Below are positions 53,359 through 61,274 of a DNA stretch of 64,000 bases, one piece after another. Numbering within the stretch: the first letter of the stretch is position 1; each line of letters opens with the position of its first letter. The DNA lies in assembly GCA_036559195.1 (NCBI GenBank), contig DATBTN010000001.1:30095-94094 (forward strand), given 5' to 3'. The DNA comes from Candidatus Baltobacteraceae bacterium (GTDB lineage: Bacteria; Vulcanimicrobiota; Vulcanimicrobiia; Vulcanimicrobiales; Vulcanimicrobiaceae). The notes below the pieces were generated by a model that was not told the DNA's origin, searched no databases, and saw nothing but the letters and a program-made list of their open reading frames with translations. Made by a program: the position numbers and the translations under genes.

Positions 53359-54135
53359 ATGAAACGCTTCGCGGTCGCCGTATTGGCCTTGGCGCTCGCC
53401 GGGTGCGGTCGCGCGCCGCAGGCCTCCACGCGGGCGGCGACTGCGCCGCCGAATGTTGCCGTCGGCGAACTCGTCAGCTACGGCCGCCGGATTATTACCG
53501 ACACGCCGCAGACGATGAAGGGGTACGTCTCGGCGAATATGTCATGCGAGGCGTGTCACCCAAAGGCCGGCACGGCACGCGCCGGCAGTCTCGCGGGCAT
53601 CTACGGGCAATTTCCGCAGTGGAACGCCCGCGCGCACCGCGTCATCTCGCTGCAGGATCGGATCGCGGAGTGTTTCCTTTACAGCATGAACGGCCGGCCG
53701 CCGGCCTACGAGAGTCGTCCGATGGAGGCGATCGTCGCATACATTGCTTCGCTCTCGCGCGGCACGCCGGTCGGAGCGATGCCGGACCCGGCGAATGGCA
53801 CGCCGGCGGTGGTTGCGCCGCGCGCGGCGAGCGTCGTTCGCGGCGCCGGACTCTACGCGCAGCGCTGTTCGTCGTGTCACCAAGCAACCGGTGCCGGGGT
53901 GAACGGATCGTTTCCGCCGCTCTGGGGAGCCACCTCGTTTAACGACGGCGCCGGCATGCATCGATTGCGTACGATGGCCGCGTTCGTGCGCTACGCGATG
54001 CCGCAGAACGCTCCGGGATCGCTCACCGATCAGCAAGCCTACGACGTTTCGGCGTTCGTCTTACATCACGCGCGCCCGCATTTTCAGCGCAATCGGCTGG
54101 TAACGTTTCCCGCAAGACGAGCCGGCTATTTCTAG
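53359..54135 (+). CDS. Dihaem cytochrome c lipoprotein, TsdA-like (thiosulfate dehydrogenase family)
   Basis: Protein of 258 residues. Lipobox ALAGC (Cys16) anchors it to a membrane. Two haem motifs: CEACH (63-67) and CSSCH (170-174). Between them RIAECFLYSMNGRPP has the Cys105 that in TsdA-type enzymes is the axial ligand of the active-site haem, and EAIVAYIASLSRG follows as in that family. TsdA oxidises thiosulfate to tetrathionate, or the reverse. A sulfate/sulfite-type transporter gene follows, supporting sulfur metabolism. The palindrome CGCAT-GAGTA-ATGCG at 53321-53335 lies ahead of the start. Confidence 0.82.
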   Translation: MKRFAVAVLALALAGCGRAPQASTRAATAPPNVAVGELVSYGRRIITDTPQTMKGYVSANMSCEACHPKAGTARAGSLAGIYGQFPQWNARAHRVISLQDRIAECFLYSMNGRPPAYESRPMEAIVAYIASLSRGTPVGAMPDPANGTPAVVAPRAASVVRGAGLYAQRCSSCHQATGAGVNGSFPPLWGATSFNDGAGMHRLRTMAAFVRYAMPQNAPGSLTDQQAYDVSAFVLHHARPHFQRNRLVTFPARRAGYF

Positions 54136-54186
54136 CAAGGTGTATCTGATTGTTTGTCACGCTCGGCGTCCTTCGATGGGGTTCGT

Positions 54187-54210
54187 CCTTCGACAAGCTC
54201 AGGATGACAA
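54187..54210. repeat. Single copy of the dispersed palindromic repeat
   Basis: CCTTCGACAAGCTCAGGATG plus ACAA, matching the core of the units at 46.8-47.0 kb with AGGATGA in place of AGCATGA. It lies in the 102-base gap between the cytochrome and YeiH genes. A degraded partner arm, TTTGTCAC near 54153, precedes it. Confidence 0.75.
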
Positions 54211-54237
54211 AATGAACAATCGAACGGTCGCTCATGA

Positions 54238-55239
54238 ATGGGAGCTTTGGAAAGCGTGACGATCGTTCCCGGGCTCGCGCTGTGTCTGGTAGTTGCGATC
54301 CTTGCGTTCGCTTTGGGACGAGCGGTACCGATCGTCGGCGGTCCCGTTTTCGGTATCGTGATCGGCATGCTGGTCGCCCTCGTGCGCCGGCCGGACGCGC
54401 GCTTCGTTCCCGGCGTAAAAGTTGCGAGCAAACAACTCTTGCAGCTCTCGATCGTCGTGCTGGGTGCGAATCTCAGTCTCGCGGAGATCGTTGGAAACGG
54501 ATTGCACTCGCTGCCGGTGATGCTCGGAACGCTCGTCATCGTGCTGATCGTCGCGTACGTTGCCGGCAACGCACTCGGCGTCGGGCGCGACTTGCGACGG
54601 CTGCTGGCAATCGGCACGGCCATCTGCGGCGGTTCGGCCATCGCGGCGCTTTCGACGGTCGTCGAGTCGAGCGAAGCCGATATCGCGTACGCAATTTCGA
54701 CGGTTTTTCTCTTTAATATCGTTGCGGTGTTGCTCTTCCCGCCACTCGGCCATCTGCTCGCGCTCTCGCAACAAGCCTTCGGACTCTGGGCCGGCACGGC
54801 GATTAACGACACGTCGTCGGTGGTCGCGGCGGGTTTCGTTTACGGCCACGCGGCCGGCAACGAAGCGGTGATCGTGAAGCTCACGCGCACGACGCTGATC
54901 GTTCCGATCGTGTTGTTTTACGCCGGTAAAAAGATCTGGCAAGCGCGCGGAGCCGGCAGCGTCGTGGACTGGAAAGCGATCGTGCCGTGGTTCATCGTGT
55001 GGTTCGTCGTCGCTGCGGTGCTCAATACGTTCGGCCTCATTCCGGCAGGCTGGCACGGCGCGCTGACGGCGGTCGCGCTCTTCTCGATCGTCGTCGCGCT
55101 AAGCGGCGTTGGACTCTCGGCCGATTTCGCGCGCATGCGCAGCGCGGGATTTCGCCCGATTGCGCTCGGGTTAATCCTTTGGGTCAGCATCGCCATCGGC
55201 AGTCTGGCGATCGCGCGGTTCACCGGAATCGGCGGTTAG
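54238..55239 (+). CDS. YeiH/UPF0324-family membrane transporter
   Basis: Membrane protein of 333 residues with about ten helices. Family motifs include LQLSIVVLGANLSLAEI, IGTAICGGSAIAAL with its Cys, and WAGTAINDTSSVVAAG. YeiH proteins are called putative sulfate exporters and are usually partnered by a LysR regulator, which is the convergent neighbour here. With the cytochrome it may handle thiosulfate, sulfite or sulfate. The start is uncertain: position 54238 gives good fit to the family. The stop codons of this gene and the LysR gene overlap. Confidence 0.87.
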   Translation: MGALESVTIVPGLALCLVVAILAFALGRAVPIVGGPVFGIVIGMLVALVRRPDARFVPGVKVASKQLLQLSIVVLGANLSLAEIVGNGLHSLPVMLGTLVIVLIVAYVAGNALGVGRDLRRLLAIGTAICGGSAIAALSTVVESSEADIAYAISTVFLFNIVAVLLFPPLGHLLALSQQAFGLWAGTAINDTSSVVAAGFVYGHAAGNEAVIVKLTRTTLIVPIVLFYAGKKIWQARGAGSVVDWKAIVPWFIVWFVVAAVLNTFGLIPAGWHGALTAVALFSIVVALSGVGLSADFARMRSAGFRPIALGLILWVSIAIGSLAIARFTGIGG

Positions 55240-56135
55240 AACGGCTTTTCGGAGCGCTTGCCGAACGCCGCGCCGATGTAGGCGCGGAAACGTTGCGCGA
55301 TCTCGGGCTGATAGCGTCCGGGCATCCAGAGTAAGCCGACCGATCGACGGCAAACCGGCTCGGTAACGCGCAGACGCGGCGGATCGTCTTCGGGAGCGGA
55401 GGTCGGTGCGGGAATGATCGCGACGCCGAGGCCGGCGGCGACGAGCCCGCGCACCGTTGCGATCTCCTCGCCTTCAAACGCGATGTTCGGTGTAAAGCCG
55501 GCTTGCGCGCAGAAGTCGTCGGTCAACGCGCGCAGGCCATACCCTTTGCGCAGACAGACGAACGAATCGTCGCGCACTTCGTGCAGGCGCACCGTGCGGC
55601 GTTTTGCAAAGCGATGATCGTGCGGCACGACCAGGAAGAGCTCTTCCGACGTCAATTCGATCGTCGTCACGCGATCGCTCGTCGGCGGTACGGGCGAAAC
55701 CAGCGCGAGGTCGACCGCTCCCGATTCGAGTTCGGCGAGAATGATGTGCGAGGCGTTCTGTGCGAGCTGGAAACGCGCGGACGGATGCTGCTTCTTAAAC
55801 CCGGCGATAAGATCGGGCACCACGCGCGTTCCGAGCGCGTGTGCGAACCCGAAGGCGACGACTCCCGACTCTGCATCGGAGAGATCGACCAGTTCGCGCC
55901 GGCCTTCCTCGATCGCGGCGAGCGCCCGCTCGACGTGGCGTAAAAACGCGCGCCCGTAGCGGTTGACCCGAATCGAGCGCCCGTGATGTTCGAAGAGCGT
56001 CACGCCCAGGTCCCGTTCCAGCCGAGCCATCGCTCGGCTCAAAGACGGCTGGGTGATCGATAGCTCCTCCGCCGCTTGGGTGACGTGCTCGGTCCGCGCG
56101 ACCACCGCGAAATACTGAAGCTGCTGGAGTTCCAT
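55236..56135 (-). CDS. LysR-family transcriptional regulator
   Basis: Protein of 299 residues. The N-terminal winged helix (1-60) has VTQAAEELSITQPSLSRAMARLERDLG and the wing VTLFEHHGRSIRVNRYG. The C-terminal effector domain is of the periplasmic-binding-protein type. It lies tail to tail with the YeiH gene, although LysR regulators more often diverge from their targets; the divergent gene here is the fused 2-oxoglutarate dehydrogenase, 180 bases away. Either could be the target. Confidence 0.92.
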   Translation of the reverse strand: MELQQLQYFAVVARTEHVTQAAEELSITQPSLSRAMARLERDLGVTLFEHHGRSIRVNRYGRAFLRHVERALAAIEEGRRELVDLSDAESGVVAFGFAHALGTRVVPDLIAGFKKQHPSARFQLAQNASHIILAELESGAVDLALVSPVPPTSDRVTTIELTSEELFLVVPHDHRFAKRRTVRLHEVRDDSFVCLRKGYGLRALTDDFCAQAGFTPNIAFEGEEIATVRGLVAAGLGVAIIPAPTSAPEDDPPRLRVTEPVCRRSVGLLWMPGRYQPEIAQRFRAYIGAAFGKRSEKPF

Positions 56136-56205
56136 CCCGGAAGAATCGTCCGCCAGGCTGCAAAATCCATTCCATCGGCGACATGAATCTTGCTTCCGGC
56201 CGTCA

Positions 56206-56234
56206 TTGGATTGCGGGTCTGGCGGGTCTACGAT
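56206..56234 (+). promoter_or_regulatory. Candidate promoter of the fused E2-E1 gene
   Basis: TTGGAT (56206-56211), 17-base spacer, TACGAT (56229-56234), matching four of six bases in each box of a housekeeping promoter. Transcription would start near 56241 and give a leader of about 75 bases. Confidence 0.5.
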
Positions 56235-56261
56235 GAACGGGTAAACGCGCGCGACTGTGCA

Positions 56262-56281
56262 AAGAGTCCGGTCGGGCTCTT
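56262..56281 (+). other. Leader hairpin ahead of the fused E2-E1 gene
   Basis: AAGAGTCC-GGTC-GGGCTCTT, an eight-pair stem with one G-U pair, lies between the candidate promoter and the start codon. No T-run follows. It could modulate translation or be a weak attenuator. Confidence 0.35.
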
Positions 56282-56314
56282 CCTTAATGTCTGGAAACGG
56301 AGTAGCAGAAACAA

Positions 56315-59300
56315 GTGCCGGAGACGATGGTCCAAGTCACGCTCCCCGAGATGGGTGAGTCGGTCACCGAAGGCTCGATCGTCGAATGGCGCAAGAAGGT
56401 CGGAGAGTACGTTGCCGAGGGCGACACGCTCGTCGAAGTGACCACCGATAAGGTGGACGTGGAGGTTCCCGCTACGGCCTCCGGCGTGATCAAAGCGATT
56501 CTGGCCGGCGAGGGCGAGACCGTCGCCGTCGGCGCGGTGCTCGTCGAGATCGACACCAACGCGAAAGACTCGGGCGCCGCTAGCGCCGCGCCGGCGCCGG
56601 CCGCGCCCGCGAACGGCAGCGCGAAGCCGTCGGGGCCGCCGAAGCTCGTCACGGTAACGCTGCCCGAAATGGGCGAATCGGTGACCGAAGGCTCGATCGT
56701 CGAGTGGCAAAAAAAGGTCGGCGATTTCGTGAACGAGGGCGATGCGATCGTCAACGTTACGACCGATAAAGTCGATGTCGAAGTTCCGGCGACGAGTTCC
56801 GGGGTCATTACCGCAATCCACGCCGCCGAAGGCGCGACCGTCGCCGTCGGCGGTCCGCTCGCCGACATCGATGCCAACGCGTCTGCCGGCAGCGCGGCAC
56901 CGGTTGCGAGCGCGGCACCCGCCGCGGTTGCTCGCGCTCCAGTCGCCGCTTCGCCCGCACCGCCCGCACGTACGGGCGACGCCATGGCGACGCCGCAGGC
57001 GCGCCGCATCGCTCGCGCGCGCCGGATGACGCTTGCGAACGTGCGCGGTTCCGGCCCGAACGGCTTGATTTTGCGCGCCGACGTCGAGAAGCACGTTGAG
57101 GCGATTCCGTCGACGCCGCAATTGCCGCCGCAGTTGCCGCCGCTCGCTGCGGAGTCGAAGATCACGCCGCTCAAAGGACCGGCGGCCGCGCTCATCGGCT
57201 ACATGGAAGCGAGTCTCGCGATTCCGACGGCGACGAGTTTTCGTACGCTCGCGGTCGAGGTACTCGACGGGCGCCGCAAAGAACTCAACGCCGCGCTCAA
57301 GGCGGCGGGCCGTCCGCAAAAGGTTTCGTTCACGCACGCGATCGCGTTCGCGCTCGTACGCGCCGCGCGCGAGCTGCCGTTCATGACCTACAGTTTCCGC
57401 CGCGAGAATAACGCGCCATCGCGCATCGAGCCCGGCATCCATCTCGGACTCGCCGTCGATTCGCAGCGCAAAGACGGCTCGCGGTTCCTCGTCGTACCGG
57501 TCATTAAGAACGCCGACGCCTTGGACTTCGCGGGCTTCCACGCGCGGTACGAAGCGCTCGTGGTCAAGGCGCGCGACAACAAGCTCGTCGCCGACGATCT
57601 GCAAGGCGCGTCGTTCACGTTGACCAATCCCGGCGGCATCGGAACGGTCGCATCGATTCCGCGGTTGATGGCCGGTCAGGGTTCGATTCTCGCTGCGGGT
57701 GCGATTGGGTATCCGGCCGGATTCTCCGGCGTCGACGAAGCAACGCTCAAGTCGCTGCGCATCGGCAAGGTCATGCAGATGACCTCAACCTACGATCATC
57801 GCGTCATTCAAGGCGCGCAGTCGGGTGAGTACCTCAAGCGCGTCGACGAACTGCTGCAGGGCAAAGACGGCTTCTACGAAGCGATCTTCCAATCGTTGGG
57901 GCTCAGTGCCGCGCCTATCCTGCGACCGCCTCAGGATGACAAGGTCGCGCTTTCGGCGGGTCGTGACAAAGCGGCGCCGTCGGACGAGATGTTGCGGGCG
58001 GTGGCGGCTGGGATGGCGGTCGTCGCGGCATATCGCACCCACGGACATTTGGCCGCGACGCTCGATCCGCTCGGCACGCAGCCGGTCGGCGAACCGTCGC
58101 TCGAGCCGAGCAATTGGGGGCTCACTCCGGCGTTGCTCGCGGCAATCCCGGCGTCGGTCTTGCGCGTGAAAGTGCCGGGCTCCACGCTCGCGGAAGTGCT
58201 GCCGCATCTCAAGGAAACCTACGCGTCAACGATCGCGTACGAGATCGAACACATCGCAAACACCGAGCAGCGCGAGTGGCTGCGCGATACGATCGAGTCG
58301 GGCCGCCACAAAGTCGCTCTCTCCAACGAGCGTAAAGTGGAAGTCCTGCGCCGCCTTACGCGCGTCGAGACGCTCGAGCGCTACTTGCGGAAGGTTTTCC
58401 TCGGACAAAAGACCTTTTCGGTCGAGGGTCTCGACGCGACCGTGCCGATGCTCGAAGAGATGCTGCAGATGCTCGGCGACGACGGCGTGCCGCACGCGGT
58501 GATCGGGATGGCGCATCGCGGCCGGCTCAATACGATCGCGCACGTGGTCAACACGCCGTACGAAGAGATTCTCTCGGAGTTCGAGGCCGCGCACGCGCGC
58601 GGTGAAGTCGGCATCGACGGCGACGTGACCGGCGACGTCAAATACCATCACGGTGCGACCGGCGTCTACGAGTACGGCGCCGGAAAGAAAATCGGCGTCA
58701 CGCTCGCGCACAATCCGAGCCACCTCGAAGCCGTCGATCCAGTGGTCGAGGGTCGAACGCGCGCGCTCCAGACCGATCACTCGCACGCGGTGCCCGAGCT
58801 CGACGTGCGCAAGGCTGCGCCGATTCTCATTCACGGCGACGCGGCGTTCTCGGGGCAAGGCATCATCGCCGAAGTGTTCAACCTGCAGTCGCTGCCAGGG
58901 TATACGGTCGGCGGTACGCTGCACGTGATCGCGAACAATCAGATCGGTTTCACGACCGATGCCAAAGACGACCGTTCGACGCGTTACTCGTCGGATCTCG
59001 GCAAAGGCTTCGACGTGCCCATCATACACGTCAACGCCGACGACATCGACGCGTGCATCTGGGCCGTTCATCTGGCAGTCGAATACCGCCGCGCCTTCGG
59101 GCGCGACGCGATCATCGACGCGATCGGCTATCGCCGCTTCGGTCACAACGAGCAGGACGAACCCGCGTACACCCAGCCCGCCATGTACGAGCGCATCAAA
59201 ACTCACCCCACGGCGCGCGAACTCTTCGCAAACAAACTGGTCGCGCAGGGCGTATTGACGGCCGATGCGGTAAACGAAATGGCGAGCGCGGCGACCGCGC

Positions 59301-60559
59301 GCCTGCAGGAAGCCCACAAGAAGGTCAAGGGCGACCGCCACGACGTGGCCGGGATCTTAGCGAAGTTGACCGTCGCGCCGGCCGCCGCCGCGCCGATCGC
59401 GCCGATCGACAAGGCGCAATTGCTCGCCTGGAGCGACGAACTCGTTGCCGTGCCGAGCACGTTCACGACCAACAAGAAACTGCAGACGCAGTTCGACCGG
59501 CGTAAGGGCGTGATAAAAGAAAAGGGACTCGTCGATTGGGGCATGGCCGAAGCGCTCGCATTTGCGTCGCTGCTCGCGCAAGGGACGCCGATCCGTCTCA
59601 CCGGACAAGATACCGAACGCGGTACGTTTAGCCATCGCCACGCGGTGCTGCACGATCCGAGCGGCACGCACGAGTACGTGCCGATTCAAAACCTGCACGA
59701 CGCCCGAGCCTCGTTCGAGATTCATAATAGCCCGCTCTCGGAGTATGCGTGCCTGGGCTTCGAATATGGCTACGCCGCGGCGGTTCCCAAAGCGCTCGTG
59801 CTGTGGGAAGCGCAGTTCGGCGACTTCAATAACGGCGCGCAGATCATCATCGATCAATTTATCGCGGCCGGTCAGGCGAAGTGGGGTCAGACGACGCGTT
59901 TGACGCTGCTCCTGCCGCACGGATACGAAGGTATGGGGCCGGAACATTCGAGCGCGCGTCTCGAACGGTTCTTACAACTGACGGCGGAAGGCAATCTGCG
60001 CGTCGCGGTGCCGTCGACGGCGGCCAACTACTATCACTTGCTGCGTATGCAGGCGACCTCGCCGCAAGCGGTTCCGCTCGTCGTGATGACGCCCAAGTCG
60101 CTGCTGCGTGCCGAAGCGGCATCCGGCAAGATCGACGACATGGCCGGCGGCTCGTTCCAGCCCGTCCTCGACGATCCGAACGTCGCCGATAAGGGCGCCG
60201 TCGAACGACTGATCCTCTGTACCGGAAAGATCTACTACGACCTGACCGGTCACGATGCGTATAAGGGTCTCAAGAAGACCGCCATCGCGCGGATCGAGAT
60301 GCTCGCACCGCTTCCAGTTGCGGAGATCAACGCCACCATCGCGAGCTATCCCAATCTCAAGAAGATCGTGTGGGTTCAGGAAGAGCCGAAGAACATGGGG
60401 GCGCGCGCGCACGTGCGGCGGCGCTTGCTCGAGGGCAAGACCGGTTCGTTCGATATCGAGTACATCGGTCGCGGCTACCGCGCGAGTCCGTCGGAAGGCT
60501 ACCCCGGCGCTCACGCCGTCGAACAAGAGCGCATCGTCGTCACCGCCCTCGCCGAGTAA
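56315..60559 (+). CDS. Fused 2-oxoglutarate dehydrogenase: two lipoyl domains, PSBD, E2 succinyltransferase and E1 decarboxylase
   Basis: Single protein of 1414 residues. Lipoyl domain 1 (about 5-82, lipoyl Lys46 in TTDKVDVEV), lipoyl domain 2 (about 111-188, Lys152), a subunit-binding domain (about 224-262: ATPQARRIARARRMTL), the E2 catalytic domain (about 285-528, His495 in STYDHRVIQGAQSGEYL), a linker (529-557), and the thiamine-diphosphate E1 part (about 558-1414, with GMAHRGRLNTIAHVV and GDAAFSGQGIIAEVFN). Actinobacterial KGD/OdhA also joins E2 and E1 but lacks lipoyl domains; here the chain is complete except for E3. The reaction is 2-oxoglutarate to succinyl-CoA in the TCA cycle. GTG 56315 or ATG 56327 may be the start. 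Confidence 0.92.
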   Translation: MPETMVQVTLPEMGESVTEGSIVEWRKKVGEYVAEGDTLVEVTTDKVDVEVPATASGVIKAILAGEGETVAVGAVLVEIDTNAKDSGAASAAPAPAAPANGSAKPSGPPKLVTVTLPEMGESVTEGSIVEWQKKVGDFVNEGDAIVNVTTDKVDVEVPATSSGVITAIHAAEGATVAVGGPLADIDANASAGSAAPVASAAPAAVARAPVAASPAPPARTGDAMATPQARRIARARRMTLANVRGSGPNGLILRADVEKHVEAIPSTPQLPPQLPPLAAESKITPLKGPAAALIGYMEASLAIPTATSFRTLAVEVLDGRRKELNAALKAAGRPQKVSFTHAIAFALVRAARELPFMTYSFRRENNAPSRIEPGIHLGLAVDSQRKDGSRFLVVPVIKNADALDFAGFHARYEALVVKARDNKLVADDLQGASFTLTNPGGIGTVASIPRLMAGQGSILAAGAIGYPAGFSGVDEATLKSLRIGKVMQMTSTYDHRVIQGAQSGEYLKRVDELLQGKDGFYEAIFQSLGLSAAPILRPPQDDKVALSAGRDKAAPSDEMLRAVAAGMAVVAAYRTHGHLAATLDPLGTQPVGEPSLEPSNWGLTPALLAAIPASVLRVKVPGSTLAEVLPHLKETYASTIAYEIEHIANTEQREWLRDTIESGRHKVALSNERKVEVLRRLTRVETLERYLRKVFLGQKTFSVEGLDATVPMLEEMLQMLGDDGVPHAVIGMAHRGRLNTIAHVVNTPYEEILSEFEAAHARGEVGIDGDVTGDVKYHHGATGVYEYGAGKKIGVTLAHNPSHLEAVDPVVEGRTRALQTDHSHAVPELDVRKAAPILIHGDAAFSGQGIIAEVFNLQSLPGYTVGGTLHVIANNQIGFTTDAKDDRSTRYSSDLGKGFDVPIIHVNADDIDACIWAVHLAVEYRRAFGRDAIIDAIGYRRFGHNEQDEPAYTQPAMYERIKTHPTARELFANKLVAQGVLTADAVNEMASAATARLQEAHKKVKGDRHDVAGILAKLTVAPAAAAPIAPIDKAQLLAWSDELVAVPSTFTTNKKLQTQFDRRKGVIKEKGLVDWGMAEALAFASLLAQGTPIRLTGQDTERGTFSHRHAVLHDPSGTHEYVPIQNLHDARASFEIHNSPLSEYACLGFEYGYAAAVPKALVLWEAQFGDFNNGAQIIIDQFIAAGQAKWGQTTRLTLLLPHGYEGMGPEHSSARLERFLQLTAEGNLRVAVPSTAANYYHLLRMQATSPQAVPLVVMTPKSLLRAEAASGKIDDMAGGSFQPVLDDPNVADKGAVERLILCTGKIYYDLTGHDAYKGLKKTAIARIEMLAPLPVAEINATIASYPNLKKIVWVQEEPKNMGARAHVRRRLLEGKTGSFDIEYIGRGYRASPSEGYPGAHAVEQERIVVTALAE
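57919..57942. repeat. Repeat-like segment inside the E2-E1 linker
   Basis: Twenty of 24 bases match the repeat at 54187-54210, including an unbroken CTCAGGATGACAA. Further on, TGACAAAG at 57964-57971 mirrors the spacing seen in the units near 47 kb. It encodes residues about 535-543 of the fused protein, exactly in the linker between the E2 and E1 domains, and keeps the frame open. Confidence 0.6.
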
Positions 60560-60564
60560 CCGCA

Positions 60565-60972
60565 TTGGGCGATACCCAGTACGAGCGCGGTGAGGCGCTC
60601 CTGCGCAAGATCGACGGCGATCGGGTGGCGGATAATCTGATCGCCGCTTACCGGGACGTCGCGCCGGATTTTGCGCGCTACCTCATCGAGTTTGCGTTTG
60701 GCGAGATCTACGCGCGCGACGGCGACCTCAAGGCGCGCGAGCTGGTGGCGATCGCAACGCTGGCGACGATGGGCGGATGCGACCCGCAACTCGAGACGCA
60801 CGTACACGGCGCGTTCAACGTCGGGTTGACGGAGTCGCAAATCGTGGAGGCGGTGATGACGCTGATACCCTACATCGGCTTCCCTAAGTCGCTCAACGCG
60901 ATGGCCGTCGTTAAGCGGGTCGTCGACAAGCGGTGCCGTCAAAGCGGCACGCAGGAGCCCGGAGAAGCGTAA
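60565..60972 (+). CDS. Carboxymuconolactone decarboxylase-family protein
   Basis: Protein of 135 residues of the AhpD/CMD helical fold. Core ARELVAIATLATMGGCDPQLETHVHGAF has the family Cys and His, then LTESQIVEAVMTLIPYIGFP. The C-x-x-C of AhpD peroxidases is absent, so it belongs with the 4-carboxymuconolactone decarboxylase-like proteins; the true substrate is unknown. TTG start at 60565, six bases after the fused dehydrogenase gene, so it may be co-transcribed. Confidence 0.82.
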   Translation: MGDTQYERGEALLRKIDGDRVADNLIAAYRDVAPDFARYLIEFAFGEIYARDGDLKARELVAIATLATMGGCDPQLETHVHGAFNVGLTESQIVEAVMTLIPYIGFPKSLNAMAVVKRVVDKRCRQSGTQEPGEA

Positions 60973-61007
60973 GGCATACTCTGCGCAACTGCCTGTGGAG
61001 GTTCGTC

Positions 61008-61274
61008 GTGAACAAGCCGATCGTGCCCGATCCGTATCGCTGGCTCGAAAACATCGACTCGCCGGAAACCTCGGCATGGGTCGCAGCCGAGAAAACGCTC
61101 ACGCAATCGTACTTCGCACAGATCCCGCAGCGCGCGGCGATCGCGGCGCTGATCTCCACGGCCGATCACGGCGGCGGCAGGCCGATCGCCAAAGTGATCG
61201 ACGATTATGCCGACACGTATGCGTTCCTGGTGAAGAATCTGCACGCGAGCCTTCCGGCCGGGTTTCACGAGTGA
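61008..61274 (+). pseudogene. Internally deleted prolyl oligopeptidase remnant
   Basis: An 88-codon open frame. Residues 1-49 resemble the very start of S9 prolyl oligopeptidases (DPYRWLENIDSPETSAWV), and residues 50-88 resemble their very end (ADHGGGRPIAKVIDDYADTY, then AFLVKNL). About 600 residues, including the beta-propeller and the Ser-Asp-His active site apart from the terminal His region, are missing. The deletion is in frame. The product cannot be a working peptidase. The stop overlaps the GTG of the next gene. Confidence 0.75.

Noticed and set aside
53539..53887. Two haem motifs as part of a cbb3 oxidase or generic cytochrome
   Set aside because: The Cys between the haem motifs and the SMNGRP segment fit the thiosulfate dehydrogenase group better than an oxidase subunit.
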